Origin: Trichosporon coremiiforme
Taxonomy: Eukaryota > Basidiomycota > Tremellomycetes > Trichosporonales > Trichosporonaceae
NCBI GenBank assembly: GCA_039545355.1
Contig: BCJJ01000012.1
Coordinates: 637,067 to 701,066, forward strand
Direction of reading: 5' to 3'
Length of the DNA stretch: 64,000 nucleotides
Shown: positions 44,348-57,145 of the stretch, piece by piece
Layout of the letters: each line of letters starts with the position of its first letter
How positions within the stretch are numbered: the first letter of the stretch is position 1
The notes under the pieces: model-generated
What the model was told of the DNA's origin: nothing
What the model saw: the letters and a program-made list of their open reading frames with translations, nothing else
The model's database searches: none
Made by a program: the position numbers and the translations under genes

Positions 44348-47300
44348 ATGAACACGGTCGCAGGGCTACAGACCGCTCTGAGCAACATCGAGTCTGAAAA
44401 GATCACAGAACGCCGGGCTGGCCAGGATGCCCTCCGCGAGATCTTCGCCAACAGAGAGAACCTTCTCGTCTTCCAGGAGACAGCCACTCTGGACGGAGGA
44501 GCAGGATGGCTCGCGCTGTTCCAGAGCTTGTTCCAAGGCGTCGTCCTCGAAAAGAAGACTGTTCTCCGGAAGCCCGCGGCAGTTGGTAAGTCACCTCCAC
44601 CTTCCTTTGACACCTCCACCCGATCACCATCATCGAGGGTGACCCAGCTGACGGCCTCCAGCCGAGCGACGACTAATTCAAGCTGCGAATCTGGTACGCA
44701 CGACCGCGGAGCGGGCAGTGAATCTGCTGTCCCGTCGACCGTTTCTCGCCCTGTTCACACATATGACGACCTTGCTGGTGCACGACGGGCGAATATTCGA
44801 ACACATCGCGACGGACTACATCAAGGCGCTGCGGACGTTGCTCTCCTACCCTCCACATCTGCAGCATCTCGACGCAGGCAGCTGGCGGATCCTTATGAAA
44901 ATCTGCTGGGAAGCGCTGCTTGGAGAGCATGTTAGTCTGGAGGAGGACGACGAAGGGTCAGCCAGCGACTCAACCCTCGTGCCAACACGCCAAAAGACTG
45001 CTCTCTCCGCCTCGATCGCCAACGAGCTGATGACTCTCATTCCCATTCTGGTCGCCAGTCCCGCAGCTCCTCTTCTTTCACCGGCTCATGAGCACGGTGA
45101 ACACTCTGATGCTGGATCCGGTTCCGCGATCTTGCAGAAGATCAGTCGATACATCAGGAAACAGCCGAGCGGCGGACTACTGCCACTGGAAATCTTGCGC
45201 ACACTCAACACGGTTCTCGGCGAGCTGGAACTGAACTCACGGGAAGACTTCCAAGCAGTATCGCTCAAGCTCTTCCCGCAGCTCGTGGACCAATGGATAG
45301 CGACCAGCCGATCGAATCTCGGCCTGCGAGAGCACATTGTCATTGCCATGCGAATGATGCTGCCCTTCATAACGCACGTCACGGTTAAGGATTCTGATCA
45401 GCAAGGCGCAGTCCGAAGTGCAATGGACAAGCTCATTGAATGCATTGTCAAAGAGTCTCGCAGCCGCGCTGGAATTCGACCTCTCGATCTGGACTCTCTA
45501 CAGCTCGTCTCCGTCTCTACACAGTCCCCACCAGCGCGCCGAGGGCCATTCGAGCTAACAGGCTTGACTGCTGGATTCGAGTTCGATGCCTCGCAGGCGG
45601 TGTCATGGGCCGCCATTGAGCTCTTTGCCGACTGCTGCTTTCAGACGTACAAGCAGAACGGTGTACCCGCTACGCCATCGGCAACCGCGCGCAAACGGCA
45701 GAGGACGGAGAGCACTCTCGACAAGGTCATGCACCTCACTCTAGGCAACGATGAGACGACACGATGGATCGGCACCCAAACCCTTGTTTTCCTCCTGAAC
45801 AAGCACTGGAAAGATCTCACGCCCGGTGCCCGCGATTCCATTCGACTCAAACTGCTCGAGCTGCTCAACGATGAAGATGCGGTGCTCCAGTCCTGGGCAT
45901 ACGTTGGGCTTTCATCCCTGGCCTACGCTGAGAACGCGCTGGAGGCCGAGGAAACTGCCAGCAGAACTCTTCCTATGGCGCCGGCAGCTGTGGCGGCGCG
46001 TCGGCGTCAAGAGCAGACCGCTTGGGAGAGGGTCTGGACGCATGCTGTGCGGAAGACTTCGTTCGTGGCGACTTCCCGAGCCGCTTGCCACGCCGCGGAC
46101 ACGATAATACAGACCGCTAAGGTGGACAACGCTCGATGCGTCAAGGATATTGGCAATTTGTTGAGGAACGTCGACATTCAAGGACCTCCGACTGTGACAG
46201 ACGCCGCGTGCGCTTTCCTGGTCACCGCGGTTGAAAGTGTCAGGGCTGACGCCGGTCTCTATGCTGCGAATTTAGAGGACAAGGTGGTCGACTGGTTTGC
46301 AAAAACCTACGAGGTGGATGGAGGTAGCCGACTACGCAACCGCATGGGGTCTGCTACGTCTGCAGGCATTCTCCGACTGCTGGGATCCATATGCGGATTT
46401 TCGAACGCAACAATCGCAGACACGACGGTCGCGGAGCATCTCGTCGACAGCCCCGCGGTCGATCGCCTCATTCTCGAGCATCAAACAAACAGACTTCGCC
46501 AACTCATCCTCTGCGGCACGATGCCGCCAGTTCCTGAGACGGTATCCGAGACCACCCCTTCAGCATCTTCTGCCTCTTCCAAGGACGAAAGCGATTCCTT
46601 GGGATTCCTCGAAGGTCGTCCTCGCAAGCTGTCGGATATTCTACAGGCCGCAGTTCAGACAACTATCAACGAGTGGTCGCCCAAGGACCAGCGGTCGTCG
46701 CCGCTGACGGTCATCCGGTTGCGCAAGAGCATGGACGCAGTTGTTCTCTTGCTGTCCTACCAGGCAGTCGTGAAGCTCAACGGGTTCAGGCCGGATACAA
46801 CCGGGTGCATCATGACCGCTGTCAGACTGCTCGACACGATCCTGCCGCACTTAGGATCACTTTCTGAGAATGTCGCCGCGCAGCATCTGGTGTGGCGCGG
46901 TGTTGCGCCACTGTACAGTCGGCTCGGCTCAAAGGCTGACGCCTGGCCGATTCTGCTCAAACCAGATCGCTCATCAGGCATTCGAAGAGACATGCTGCCT
47001 CCCCAGAAGTTAGCTAGTCACATCCCCGAAGACGGCGAACGTAAGCCTGGCCCGTTCGATATTCTTCTATCTATCGTATGGCGAAGAGATGAGGTGCGTT
47101 TCGCCATGCTCACCGTCACATAGCTAACATGCAGACTGCAGACGCGCTCCTGCGACTCATTGAGGTCAGCAAAACGGCTCTGGAGCGCGTCCGACCGACC
47201 ACAACTGCAACCTCATCTACTGTGGTTGGGTACAATGATGACGATGATTTTGGCCCGATCGTCAATGCTGAAGTTGATGCCATGCCGCAGTCGTTCGAGG

Positions 47301-50300
47301 CGAAGGAGGCGCAGAGGACAATTGCGTCTCTAACCAAGACTCTTGTCGAGCTCCGGCTGCGCGGTCCATTGCTCGCCCATCCTGATCACATCCCTACCAA
47401 GGACAATGATCTGTTCAACTCTCTTGCGACAGCGGACGGTGCTCGATTTCCTCAGCTCGGTTTTGCCATTTGCGATGCCCTTCTCGAAGGCTCCCTTCGC
47501 CTCTCTGGAGCTGCTGTGAACCTGATTCTCGACGAACTACACGATCGTCTCACCACTTATGCGTTCAATCGAGATGGCAACACTATCAGGCTTGCGATAG
47601 TGTTCCTTGCTCGTTCGGCGTCGATCTGGCTCGCGCCCAAGTTTGGGCTCGCAGATTTGGCTATCGAGCAGGCGAAGGAGGTGGTGCACCTAGCATCTAG
47701 CGGACGCCTGCACTCATGGCAGGCGCGACTGCAGCTTTTGCTCTTCATCGACGAGTATCTCGACTACGACCCGTCGTACGGCGCGTGGTTACAATTAGGC
47801 GACACCGACGAAGCCGACATTGAGATGGGCGGGCACCATGAGAGCGACTGGGGACCACTGAGCTATGTTTTGAAGGCTACCTTAGATGCCGACGCTCGGG
47901 TTCGATTCCGCGCTGCTTCATCAGCAGCTGCTATCCACTACCTTCCGGACCTCTCCTCGGAGCGCAAGGCGCAAGCGTACCTCGACCTCTTGCCCAAGCA
48001 GGTGATGACGGTGTTCAACTGGGACGTCTTCGTGACCAATTTTGTGTGGAAACTGAACACGTGCATCGCGAGCGCTTTGCTGCGTTCGGCAACCATCTTC
48101 CACCTCTACGAGATTGCCGATTACAACCCCGCCTTCCTATCACATCTGCAACCAGGTCTCGAGGCTGTTGCCCAACGCTTGGGGCTGTCGTCCCTCCAGC
48201 CACTTTACATGTCACATGCTAACACTATTGTGACACAGCAACTTCAGAATCAGCAATTGCCACTGCGCCTTGGCCCGTCGCTGTATGGCTGTTCTTCTCG
48301 GCGAGAATTCGCCCAACTGTGTCTGAGTGTGGTAGGCTCCACCATCCTTGCAACCCGACAACACATGGCTTTCTTCGATGCGCTTTGTGAAGCAGCCGAT
48401 GTACCGAAACAGCGAGCGTTGGAACGCTGCGTACCTGCTGCTGCCGCAATGGCAGTCACCTACTCTTTCTCGCAAGGCGAAACAGAGCGAGCGACTCCAG
48501 TGCAGACCGCAAATGCTGAGGATGTTTTGAAGCAACTTCCATCTCCCGATAGCAGAAGCTGCGGCGACTACCTCGCCGCTCGCTCTGAGGTCGTCATGGC
48601 CAGTTTGTTCCCTCTCATTGATCTGACGCTCTGCAACTCCGACATTGTCAAGATGCTCGCCGGCTTTAACGACGATGGCAGGGTATCGCAATGCTTTGTC
48701 ACCCTCACCGCTCATGATGTCGATCCCCGGCATCCGCCGACCGTCCTCGAACCGCAGTACTCGTTCTGGGCAGTCCTTCAAGCCCTCCTGTTTTTGCGCA
48801 CACGGTTCCAGGACACGCTGTCGCGAAGGCGCATGGTGTTTTCTGCTTTGATCAAGTTGTTCCACTACATCAACAGTTCGTATCTGGTGATCGAACAGCG
48901 ACGGCACCTCCGATCACTCGCGCTGTTGGCTTCGCTGTATCCTAAGGAGTTTCAGCAACCCATGGTTCTGCAACAGTTCCTGCACAACGTCATCAACCTC
49001 CTCCGGAGCGAGGATAACGGTCCGATGCTCCTGGATCTCATCCGGTGGGGCTTCGATCAACTCGTCGCTGCAAAATCCGTTCCAGATGGCTTGGTCGATC
49101 TCCTTGTAATGATGAGCACGACGTACACCAAGCTCAAGGGTGACGCCAATCTCAGAGAGACAGCAGACGGGCTCACCACTCTGATCCGGGACCGGGCAAA
49201 GCTCTGGCAGCAGAACAGGGATATTGCGCCTGCTCTGGAATACGCTGTCGTGTTCTGGCCACCAGAGTGGACAAAGTACTTCGAAGAGACCTTTGAATTG
49301 GGCTTCCTCGATGTGGCAAACATCGCCGGCCGGCCAGCGACCATGAACCCGATGGCACTGTGCAAGCGGCTCACAGCCACCGCGGCCATCGGTAACAAGG
49401 CTCAGAACCGTGATACGTTCATGTCTTCCACCTTCTGGCACCTCAAGAAGGCACTTACGGCCTCTGAATGGGATCGCAACGGCATCATGGCATTCTTGGA
49501 TCTGATCTACATGTCAAACGGACAAGTCAAAGCCCCGGACATGCAGGCCATCAGGTCATTAGCGGGCCGTTCACAGCTTTCAGATCTTGCCAAGGACTAC
49601 AAGGACCCGAAAGTTGTGCTTCGGATCACTGTCATCGACAAGATTGTGGAGCAGACTTCCGCAGACGACTACCAACTCCGCACTACGGCGATTGAAGTGC
49701 TACAGACCGTGCTTCCCGTCATCAGCCAGATGTCGGAGCGACAGAAGATGCCGACGCGTCTAAACGAGCTCGCTGGTTTACTTGTCCCTTCAACCCCGAC
49801 GTCCAGCTGTCAAGAGCATGCTATCAACACCATCCTGGATGAGACAAAGGCTTGGGTTGTTGAGTCGAGAGTTTGCGACACCTGGGCAAGGGATCTGGCA
49901 CTGCTTCTAGGCACCATCGCAGCCAGAGACGACCCGTTCTACCTGTCGCTTCAACCACTGCTCTCATCCCCGGGTAGCGCCACCACTGGCTTCCTCCCCT
50001 ATCTCGTTCAGGCTGTCCTGTCATGTGGCTTCGAGGAGCACCCCGACCAATCGCTTCACCGTGCCGCTGTTTTGTCGGATCATTTCTCTCAGGTGCTTCA
50101 GTACCCGATGGCGGCCGCGGAAACACTCGAGGCAATCATCAACGTTGTCCTCCATCTCCGAAACTTTCAGCCCCCGCACCTCTCCAACGACCTCGCCTAC
50201 AATCACTGGCTAAGTATCGACCCGCTCGTTCTGAGTGAAGCAGCTGGCAGGTGCGGCGCATTTGCAAGTTCCCTCCTTTTCCTTGAATTGTCGAATGACT

Positions 50301-53300
50301 GGAACGAGGGTACAGGGTGTGATCTGTCCAGTCCTCGTGTTCAGAACGTGAGTTCACCTCTCCGTGGTGGCACTGACCCCAGATCATGTACGACATCTAT
50401 AGCAACGTCGAGGACCCCGATGGATTCTACGGGATCCAAAACAACGACGTGATGGACTCGCTCCTGCGCCGCCTCGACCACGAGGGTCAGCCGCTGCAAT
50501 CTCTTGGTTATAATCTCGCCAACGTGGAGGCCACGCCTGGAGCCAGGTTTGGCCCTCCCCTGATGTCGTCGATGCGCAACCTGCATGACCTTGGGTTTGA
50601 CCGCCTCGCTGGTTCAATCCTCCAGTCGTCTCGGCAGGCACTGGGTGATTCCGAGGCTGACCCTTTCTTTCTCGACCTTGCTTGGCGCATGAGTGACTGG
50701 GACGTACCCCTCACTCCAGATATGACAGCGACGCCTGGCGGGCAATTCTACTCGGCCCTTCGAGCTGTCCATCGCGAACGAGATCGTTCAATCGCGCAGC
50801 AAGTGGTCGATGATGCTATCCGTAGTGAGATGGTGAGACTCGGAAAGATCGGTGTTGAGCGCATGACGGAGGTCAAGAACGCGACTCTCAACCTTTTGTG
50901 TCTCCGAGACATCGCCAAGTGGCTCTCAGAACCCCTTCAGCAAGCTGTTAATGAGGGAGACTTTGCGAGTGGACGATTGGCTCAGTTCGTCGACCTCAGC
51001 TCGTCGTTTGAGTGAGTCGAATCACATATGCAGTCGCTGACCTGTAGCTTCAAGCAGGCCGAAAGGCTCTCCGCAACACGTTTGTCCCTTATCAGATCCT
51101 CACGTGCACGCGAGAGCCAGACTATGTTCGGTGACCTCATGACCGCGCAAGGAGAGGGTCTCATCGACATGGAGATCTCTTGCCAGCTCCGGCTCAGTCA
51201 TCTTGCTCGCAAGGAGCTGGACCTGCAGGCCGCGGTCAACGCAGTTATGGCCGTCAGGCAGCTGGAGGGGTCGACGCCTTCCGAACATGCCGCGGACGAG
51301 TTCGGGCAAGTGCTCTGGGCCAAGGGTGAACACGGTCTCGCCATCCAGCACACGCAGTCACTCTATGACGGCATTCAAGCGTCCCCCAAGTCTGCCAACC
51401 AGGCGAGGTCAGCGATCCTCCTTGGCCGCATCGCAAACTGGACATCCTTAGCCAAGCTGAAGGCCGCTGAAGACATTCGCTCGTCATTCCGTGAGGCGAT
51501 GAATCTCGCGCAGAAGCATCGGTCGGACATAGCGGAGCAGGCGCAACTCGCCTACGACTTTGCCGTGTTCGCGGACCAGCACTATATCGCCCTGTCCAAG
51601 TCGCCCGAGCTGGAGCGTCTGACGGTGGTGATGGATCGGAAGCGCGGTGAGCTCGAGAAGCTGGACTCGATGCGTAGCACGCCGAGCAGCAGTAGGCGAA
51701 AGGCGGACAAGGAGGACCTGGAGTTGGAGGAAGAGCGGGCCGCAAAGGAGAAGATCGACCGCGAGCTGCTGCGATACCTCTGCTTTACGCTCGAGAGCTA
51801 TGCGTCCGCCATTGCCATGAGCGACAAGCACGATGACAGCATCACCCGAATGGTCTCGGTGTGGCTCGAGCACGACAGCACAGAACACGCACAAAAAGGC
51901 TTCAGCACCCCCCTCCGCCGGATTCCTACGCACAAGTTTATCTTCCTGTCGCCGCAACTTGCAGCGAGGCTGGATCGGCCCAAGGAGCTGACGACGTTCA
52001 ATGCCAACCTGAACGACCTGATGCTGCGAATGGCTCAGGATCATCCATTCCACGTCCTCTACCAGGTCATCACCCTTGCGCAGGGCTCCGATTACAAGAA
52101 GGGTGACGGCGCTGGACGCACAGCGGCCGCGGGCGAAATCCTTGCACGCATCAAGACGGACGACGAGCGGCCCCTTGCTCAGAGAGCGGGCAAAGAGATG
52201 GACGCATTCTCGTCCGCCGCCGTTCAATGGTGCAACTTCGACTACGAGAAGCGCCGTATTCCGAAGCCCAAGACGATGTCTCCGGCACCAGTCCCCTCTC
52301 AATGCCCGCTGATGACGTTCAAGAGGCTTAGCATTCCTGTTGCAACGTTCATCCCACCGATAGATCTCGCGAAGCAGTACATGAACGTGCCCACGCTCGA
52401 ACGCTATAGGTCCAACTATCGCCTCGCTGGCGGCCTGCACCGCCCAGCTGTAATGAGCTGCTACGATTCCCTGGCCAAGGAGCATGTTCAGCTTGTGAGT
52501 TGGCGAGTTTAACATTAAGCTAACGTTGTTCAGTTCAAGGGAGACGATGAAGTGCGCCAGGACGCGGTCATGGAGCAGGTATTCGAGATGACGAATCGAC
52601 TCCTGGCCCGCGACCGTCGCGCTTCCGCTCGCAACCTCAAGTTCCGCACGTATACGGTCATCTGCCTCGCCAACCGGAGCGGCATCATCGAGTTCGTCGG
52701 CAACACGCAAGCCATCGGTGACTGGCTCAAAGACGCCCATCTCAGGTGAGCTTGAAATGGTCGAAGACTTTGCTCACTCCAGATACGGTAAGAGTACGGA
52801 TTTGGCGCCCGACGCCGTGCGCGACTCTCTGCGCCGCATCCAGGTCAAGGATCCAGACAGCCCTAAGCTCGTCGACACATGGAAGGCGAACATGAAGCGT
52901 TTCCACCCCGTCATGCGACACTTCTTCACCGAGAAGCGGCGCGAGCCCCTCGCGTGGTTCCAGATGCGCCTGAATTACTCGCGCTCCGTCGCCGTCACGT
53001 CCATGGTTGGATGGATGGTAGGCTTGGGCGACCGACATTGCTCGAATATCCTAATCGACAAGTCATCTGGCGAGCTAGTGCAGATCGACTTTGGTATTGC
53101 ATTCGAGCACGGCATGAAGCTGCGCATTCCAGAGCGCGTGCCGTTCCGCCTGACGAACGACATTGTCGACGGGCTCGGCATCACAGGCGTCGACGGCACG
53201 TTCAGGCAATGCGCTGAGCACACACTCCGCGTGCTTAGGGAGAGCAAGGAGCTTATCCTCACTGTCCTCGAGGTGTTCAAGCACGATCCCCTCTACACCT

Positions 53301-53609
53301 GGTGCGTTTGAGTTTCATGAAGAGCTTGTTTCTGAGATGGGAGCTGACTCTCAGGACGTCTGATGCGAGCAAAATGCGCCGTGCGGGCGGTGGTCGTAGC
53401 GATGCGGAGCGCGGGCAGGATCAGGCCGACCGTGTCCTGTTTCGCATCAGGGGCAAACTCGGCACCGAGCTCAGCACCGAGTACAGGGTCAACCAGTTGA
53501 TCCAGGAGGCTCGCGACCCCGAGCACCTCGCCAAGATCTTCGTCGGTGAGTAACTGAGTGGCTATGTAGCGCACAGAGCTAACGACCAGGCTGGCAAGCG
53601 TGGCTGTGA
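44348..53609 (+). CDS. TEL1: Tel1/ATM checkpoint kinase (PIKK)
   Basis: Nine exons (44348-44585, 44662-47093, 47135-50347, 50383-51011, 51048-52494, 52534-52745, 52783-53301, 53355-53545, 53590-53609) give 2966 residues. Tel1 senses DNA double-strand breaks and maintains telomeres. The N-terminus ERRAGQDALREIFANRENL is the TAN motif of Tel1/ATM, followed by HEAT-type helices. The C-terminal kinase has HVQLFKGDDEVRQDAVMEQVF (ATP Lys and Asp), WMVGLGDRHCSNILID (catalytic loop), QIDFGIAFEHG (DFG) and the FATC end (EARDPEHLAKIFVGWQAWL), whose last residues come from a 20-nt final exon. The TAN motif and the FATC ending point to Tel1 rather than Mec1/ATR. Confidence 0.95.
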
Positions 53610-53866
53610 TCGTGGCGCACGCGCATGGATATGAAGATACCACGGAGAGAAGTAGGATGTCTTGAACCGACGAACAGAAGCAACCTACACCACCGCATAG
53701 GTATATCCCAAATTTTGTAAGAAGTACCCGTCCGACCGGGACCTGTATCATGCACCGCTGTAATATAGTGTCGTCGGTATCGCCATGGGCGAAGTCAGTA
53801 TCTGTATGTCCACCATAACTCGCGTTCACCGATACCCATAACAGCCCTGACATTACACAAACCCAA
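53610..53866. other. Intergenic region between convergent TEL1 and transporter
   Basis: About 257 bases holding two 3' ends. No structure recognised. Confidence 0.4.
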
Positions 53867-55647
53867 CTACAAAACTACACCCTTGACATTGTTGATATCG
53901 CTGACCTTGATGTTGCGCATGAGGAGCGTGAACGCGAGCGCGAGTGCCATGATGGCCGTACCGGCGATGAGCATGCGGCTCTGAGCCTCAGCGTACGCCA
54001 TCTGGATCGCCGTCCGGACGGGATCGCCAATGGGGTAGCTCAGCTGCATCTCGAGATCCTCGTAGATGCTCTCCCACTCCGGGAGCACCTCCTCGGGGAG
54101 ATTCGCCTGCAGCGCCTGGGGGAGGGTGTGCGTCCACACAGCCCCAGAGATGGAATTCCCGACCGCGCCGCCAATGTATCCAAACAGGCCGAGGAGGGCG
54201 AGCAGGGCGGCGGCGTCATTGTGCTTGCCGGCCGCGAGGACGGCGACCTGCTGAACAGACGTGAACGAGGAGCCCGCAAAGGCAATGAGGATCTGCGTAA
54301 ACACGATCCAGCCGATACTGTACCCGGGCTTGCGGAAGTGGATCATGAGTCCCTCGCCGAGAATGTACAGCGGCACCGTGACGAGCAGGACGGGCTTGAA
54401 GTAGCCGGTGCGGCGGATGATGTATCCGATCGGGAACATCCAGAGCGCGGCCACGACGTCGTAGATGCTACCGATGTAGCCGCTCGTGGAGATTGAGAGG
54501 CCGTACACGACCTGCAGGAACGAGGAGAAGTAGGACGCCCAGCAGTAGTAGGCGATTTGCCAGGAGAAGCAGAGACCGCACGCACCGACGACGGTGCGGT
54601 CCGACAGGAGCCGGGCCGGGATGAAGGGCCGCGGCACGAAACGCTCGGCCACGGCAAAGGCGATGAGGCACACGACGCCGAGGACGAGCATCGCGATGAT
54701 GTGGGGTGCGCGCCAGGTCTCGGCGGCGGACTGGGCGAGCGAGAAGGGGAGCAGGAACAGCACGAGTCCAGCGCAGAGCAGAAAGATGCCGAGCACGTCG
54801 AATTCGACGACGTAGTACCCCACCGACTGGAGGAATGTACGCCCGCTCGCCACGCGCTTCGTGTCGAAGCCCTTCTTGATCGCCTGCCGGCGGTGATACC
54901 GCAGGAACGCGAACATGGGCAGGCCGACAACGGGCAGAATGATGGCGAACGCTCCGTATCCCCACCTCCAGTTGGATTCGTAGAAGCGCTCGCTGATCGG
55001 CGGGCCAGCGTAGGCCGTGATAGCCCACGGAGACGCGGTGAAGGCGTAAGCCAGCGCTCGGTTCTTGAGGTGCGACGTGTCGGCGGTGAGCACGTCGATG
55101 GCGAAGATGATGCCGATGAAGCCGACCGAGTAGAAGACCTGCGCCGCACAGTACGTGTAGATGTTCTGGCAGGCTGCGGAGAGAATCAGACCGAGGGTTG
55201 CCAGAATCAGCATGCCCAGGTAGCCCCACGAGCGGTCCCAGAGGTTGAGTACCTTGGCCGCAACCATGTAGGCGCACGCGGACATGACGTTGGCCACGAT
55301 GGAGATGACGGGGATAAGACTGTGCTCCGCGAACTCGGACGTGATGTACGCCGACAGGTTCCAGGTGATGCTTCCCTGGAACGCGTTGGTTGCGTACAGC
55401 AGCCAGAAACTGATATCAGCTGGGCTCAAGAAGGGAATACCCACAAGACATAGAGCGTGATGAGCGAGGAGCGGCTCCAGCTCTGCGTCATGGCCTCCGC
55501 CTGCCTGACACCATCCTGAAGCTCTTCTGTTGACGACGGGGCAGAGTCGGTCTTCTCGTCGTACAGCTCGGCGGCATCGGCGCTTTTGCGTTCCTCAGCG
55601 TCGACGGCCGCGTTCTGCGCCAAAGTGAGCGTCTCGTTAGCCCTCAT
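53867..55647 (-). CDS. Siderophore-iron transporter (MFS, Arn/Mir family)
   Basis: Exons 55445-55647 and 53867-55409 give 581 residues. A 67-residue acidic cytosolic N-terminus precedes about 14 membrane segments. Family signs include the first membrane helix with FFWLLYATNAFQGSITWNLSAYITSEF, the loop DVLTADTSHLKNRALAYAFTASPWAITAYAGPPISE, GYGAFAIILPVVGLPMF, and YFSSFLQVVYGLSISTSGYIGSIYDVVAALWMFPIGYIIRRTGYFKPVL. Arn/Mir/Str transporters import ferric siderophores. Its upstream region contains the iron-regulatory GATA site ATCTGATAA, and the divergent neighbour is a SidJ-like esterase, which supports a role in siderophore iron uptake. Confidence 0.9.
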
Positions 55648-56204
55648 GGCGACCGTATGTTGTGAGTGTCGTGTGACCTTGCTACCTCCCCTAGCGGTCT
55701 CTGTCCTTATGTATAACTCGCAAAGACGAGTGCATGGGCCGGTATCGGCATGCAGTGGGCTGCTGCGGGCACTGTGGACAGAAAAAAACCACGGTGAACC
55801 CGTGCATAAGCGCCTCGGGCGCTTAAACTGGGTGCATGATTGGAGGACGCGGCCGAGCGTGCCTGTGAGCCGATATCTGATAACTCCGGAGGGGCTTGGC
55901 AGCGATTCCAGAGCTGGGCACATAGGGCAGGCAGGCAGGGCAGGGCGAGAGCGGCTTGATCCGCCGCCATCCGTTGCCGCGCCTGCCGATTCCGCCGCCG
56001 CTGGGCGTCTGGCCATGGCCCGAACATCTAGACGCCGGGCGCGCTTCTGCATTCCTAGATCTGTCTTCTCTCCATCGGCCGACTTCAGCTTCACTCACTA
56101 GACCATCACCCACTAGAACACCAGTGTGCTTCGGCCTTCATCTGATACGACTTCTGAGTGCGGCCACTTCTTCGCATTGCTCACTTCGCAAAAGTTTCTG
56201 CGCC
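55648..56204. promoter_or_regulatory. Shared promoter, siderophore transporter / SidJ-like esterase
   Basis: A 557-base region between two divergent genes of siderophore use, with an iron-GATA site near its centre-left (see next entry). It also overlaps spurious ORFs on both strands. Confidence 0.6.
55875..55883 (+). promoter_or_regulatory. ATCTGATAA, consensus site for the iron GATA repressor
   Basis: ATCTGATAA matches the ATCWGATAA consensus bound by the fungal iron regulators of the SreA/Fep1/Urbs1/Cir1 family, which repress siderophore genes under iron sufficiency. It lies 228 bases upstream of the transporter start and 322 bases upstream of the esterase start. One copy was seen. Confidence 0.65.
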
Positions 56205-57145
56205 ATGGCCGACTCGGACTCGCCCTCTATCGCCGGCACGCTGTCCCTCTACCCTCTTCCTGGCGGTGACCAGCGGCCGTACTTCACCTCGGGGGACGAG
56301 TCCTCTACCCGCGCGGTCGTCTTCATCGGCGGACTCTGGGGCGGTTTCCTCTCCACGCCGTTCCTGCCCTCTCTCTCCGATGCGCTGAAGGAAGCCGGCT
56401 GGCGACTGTAAGTCCTTAATGTCCATGGTATAACATCGCTAAACAACAAAGTGTACAAATCTACTGGTCGGGCGTCTATGAAGGATACGGCACGGGCAGT
56501 CTGAACCGGGACGCGGACGAGATGGAGGCGCTCGTGCAGCACCTGCGCAGTAAGGGTGTGAGCGACATCGTGCTCATGGGCCACTCGACCGGCTCGCAGG
56601 ACGTGATCCACTACCTCTCGAGCAAGCGCGAGGAAGTGCAGGGCGGAATCATGGTCGCCCCTGCGTCGGACCGGGAGTTCTTCGAACGCGACCCGGACGC
56701 CGAGTGGGCTGCGGGGCTGAAGAAGGCGAAGAAGCTGATCGAGGAGGGCAAGCCGCGGGAAACCTTCATGATCTCCGGCATGCGCATGAGCGCGTACCGG
56801 ATGCACTCGCTCGTGGGCCGCGGCGGAGACGACGACTACTTTTCCTCCGACCTGCCCGACGCCCCCGACGATTCGGTGCACGTGCACCCCCTCTCGACAT
56901 CGTTCGGGCGTCTCTCGGCACCAGCCCTCGCACTCTGGTGTGAGGGCGACCACTGCGGGAACGGCGACCAGCGCCCCCTCCTCCGGCGGTGGGAGGCGGC
57001 CGCCCAGGGCAAGCTGACCTGGCGCGTCCTCGAGGGTGCGTCGCACATGGTTTCTGAGCCCGGACCGCAGGAAGATCTGAACGAGCAAGTCCTCTCTTTC
57101 CTGGCTAGATCAGGAGAAGGCCAGCCGGATCCAGCTCGTGCATGA
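56205..57145 (+). CDS. SidJ-like (DUF1749) siderophore esterase
   Basis: Two exons (56205-56407, 56452-57145) give 298 residues of an alpha/beta hydrolase. Seen features: VVFIGGLWGGFLSTPFLPSL, the nucleophile elbow VLMGHSTGSQD (Ser), ALWCEGDHCGNG with an acidic residue, and GASHMVSEPG (His). The order and spacing match DUF1749. Aspergillus SidJ, a DUF1749 member, hydrolyses fusarinine-type siderophores inside the cell to free iron. Divergence from a siderophore transporter over a GATA-site promoter supports the same role here. Its 3' end overlaps the coding end of the next gene by 41 bases. Confidence 0.85.

Noticed and set aside
51484..52740. 418-codon minus-strand ORF antisense to TEL1
   Set aside because: It runs across two TEL1 introns and is a shadow of a well-supported coding exon; no motif seen.
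54557..55453. 298-codon plus-strand ORF antisense to the siderophore transporter
   Set aside because: Charged, repetitive translation typical of an antisense shadow of a hydrophobic membrane protein.
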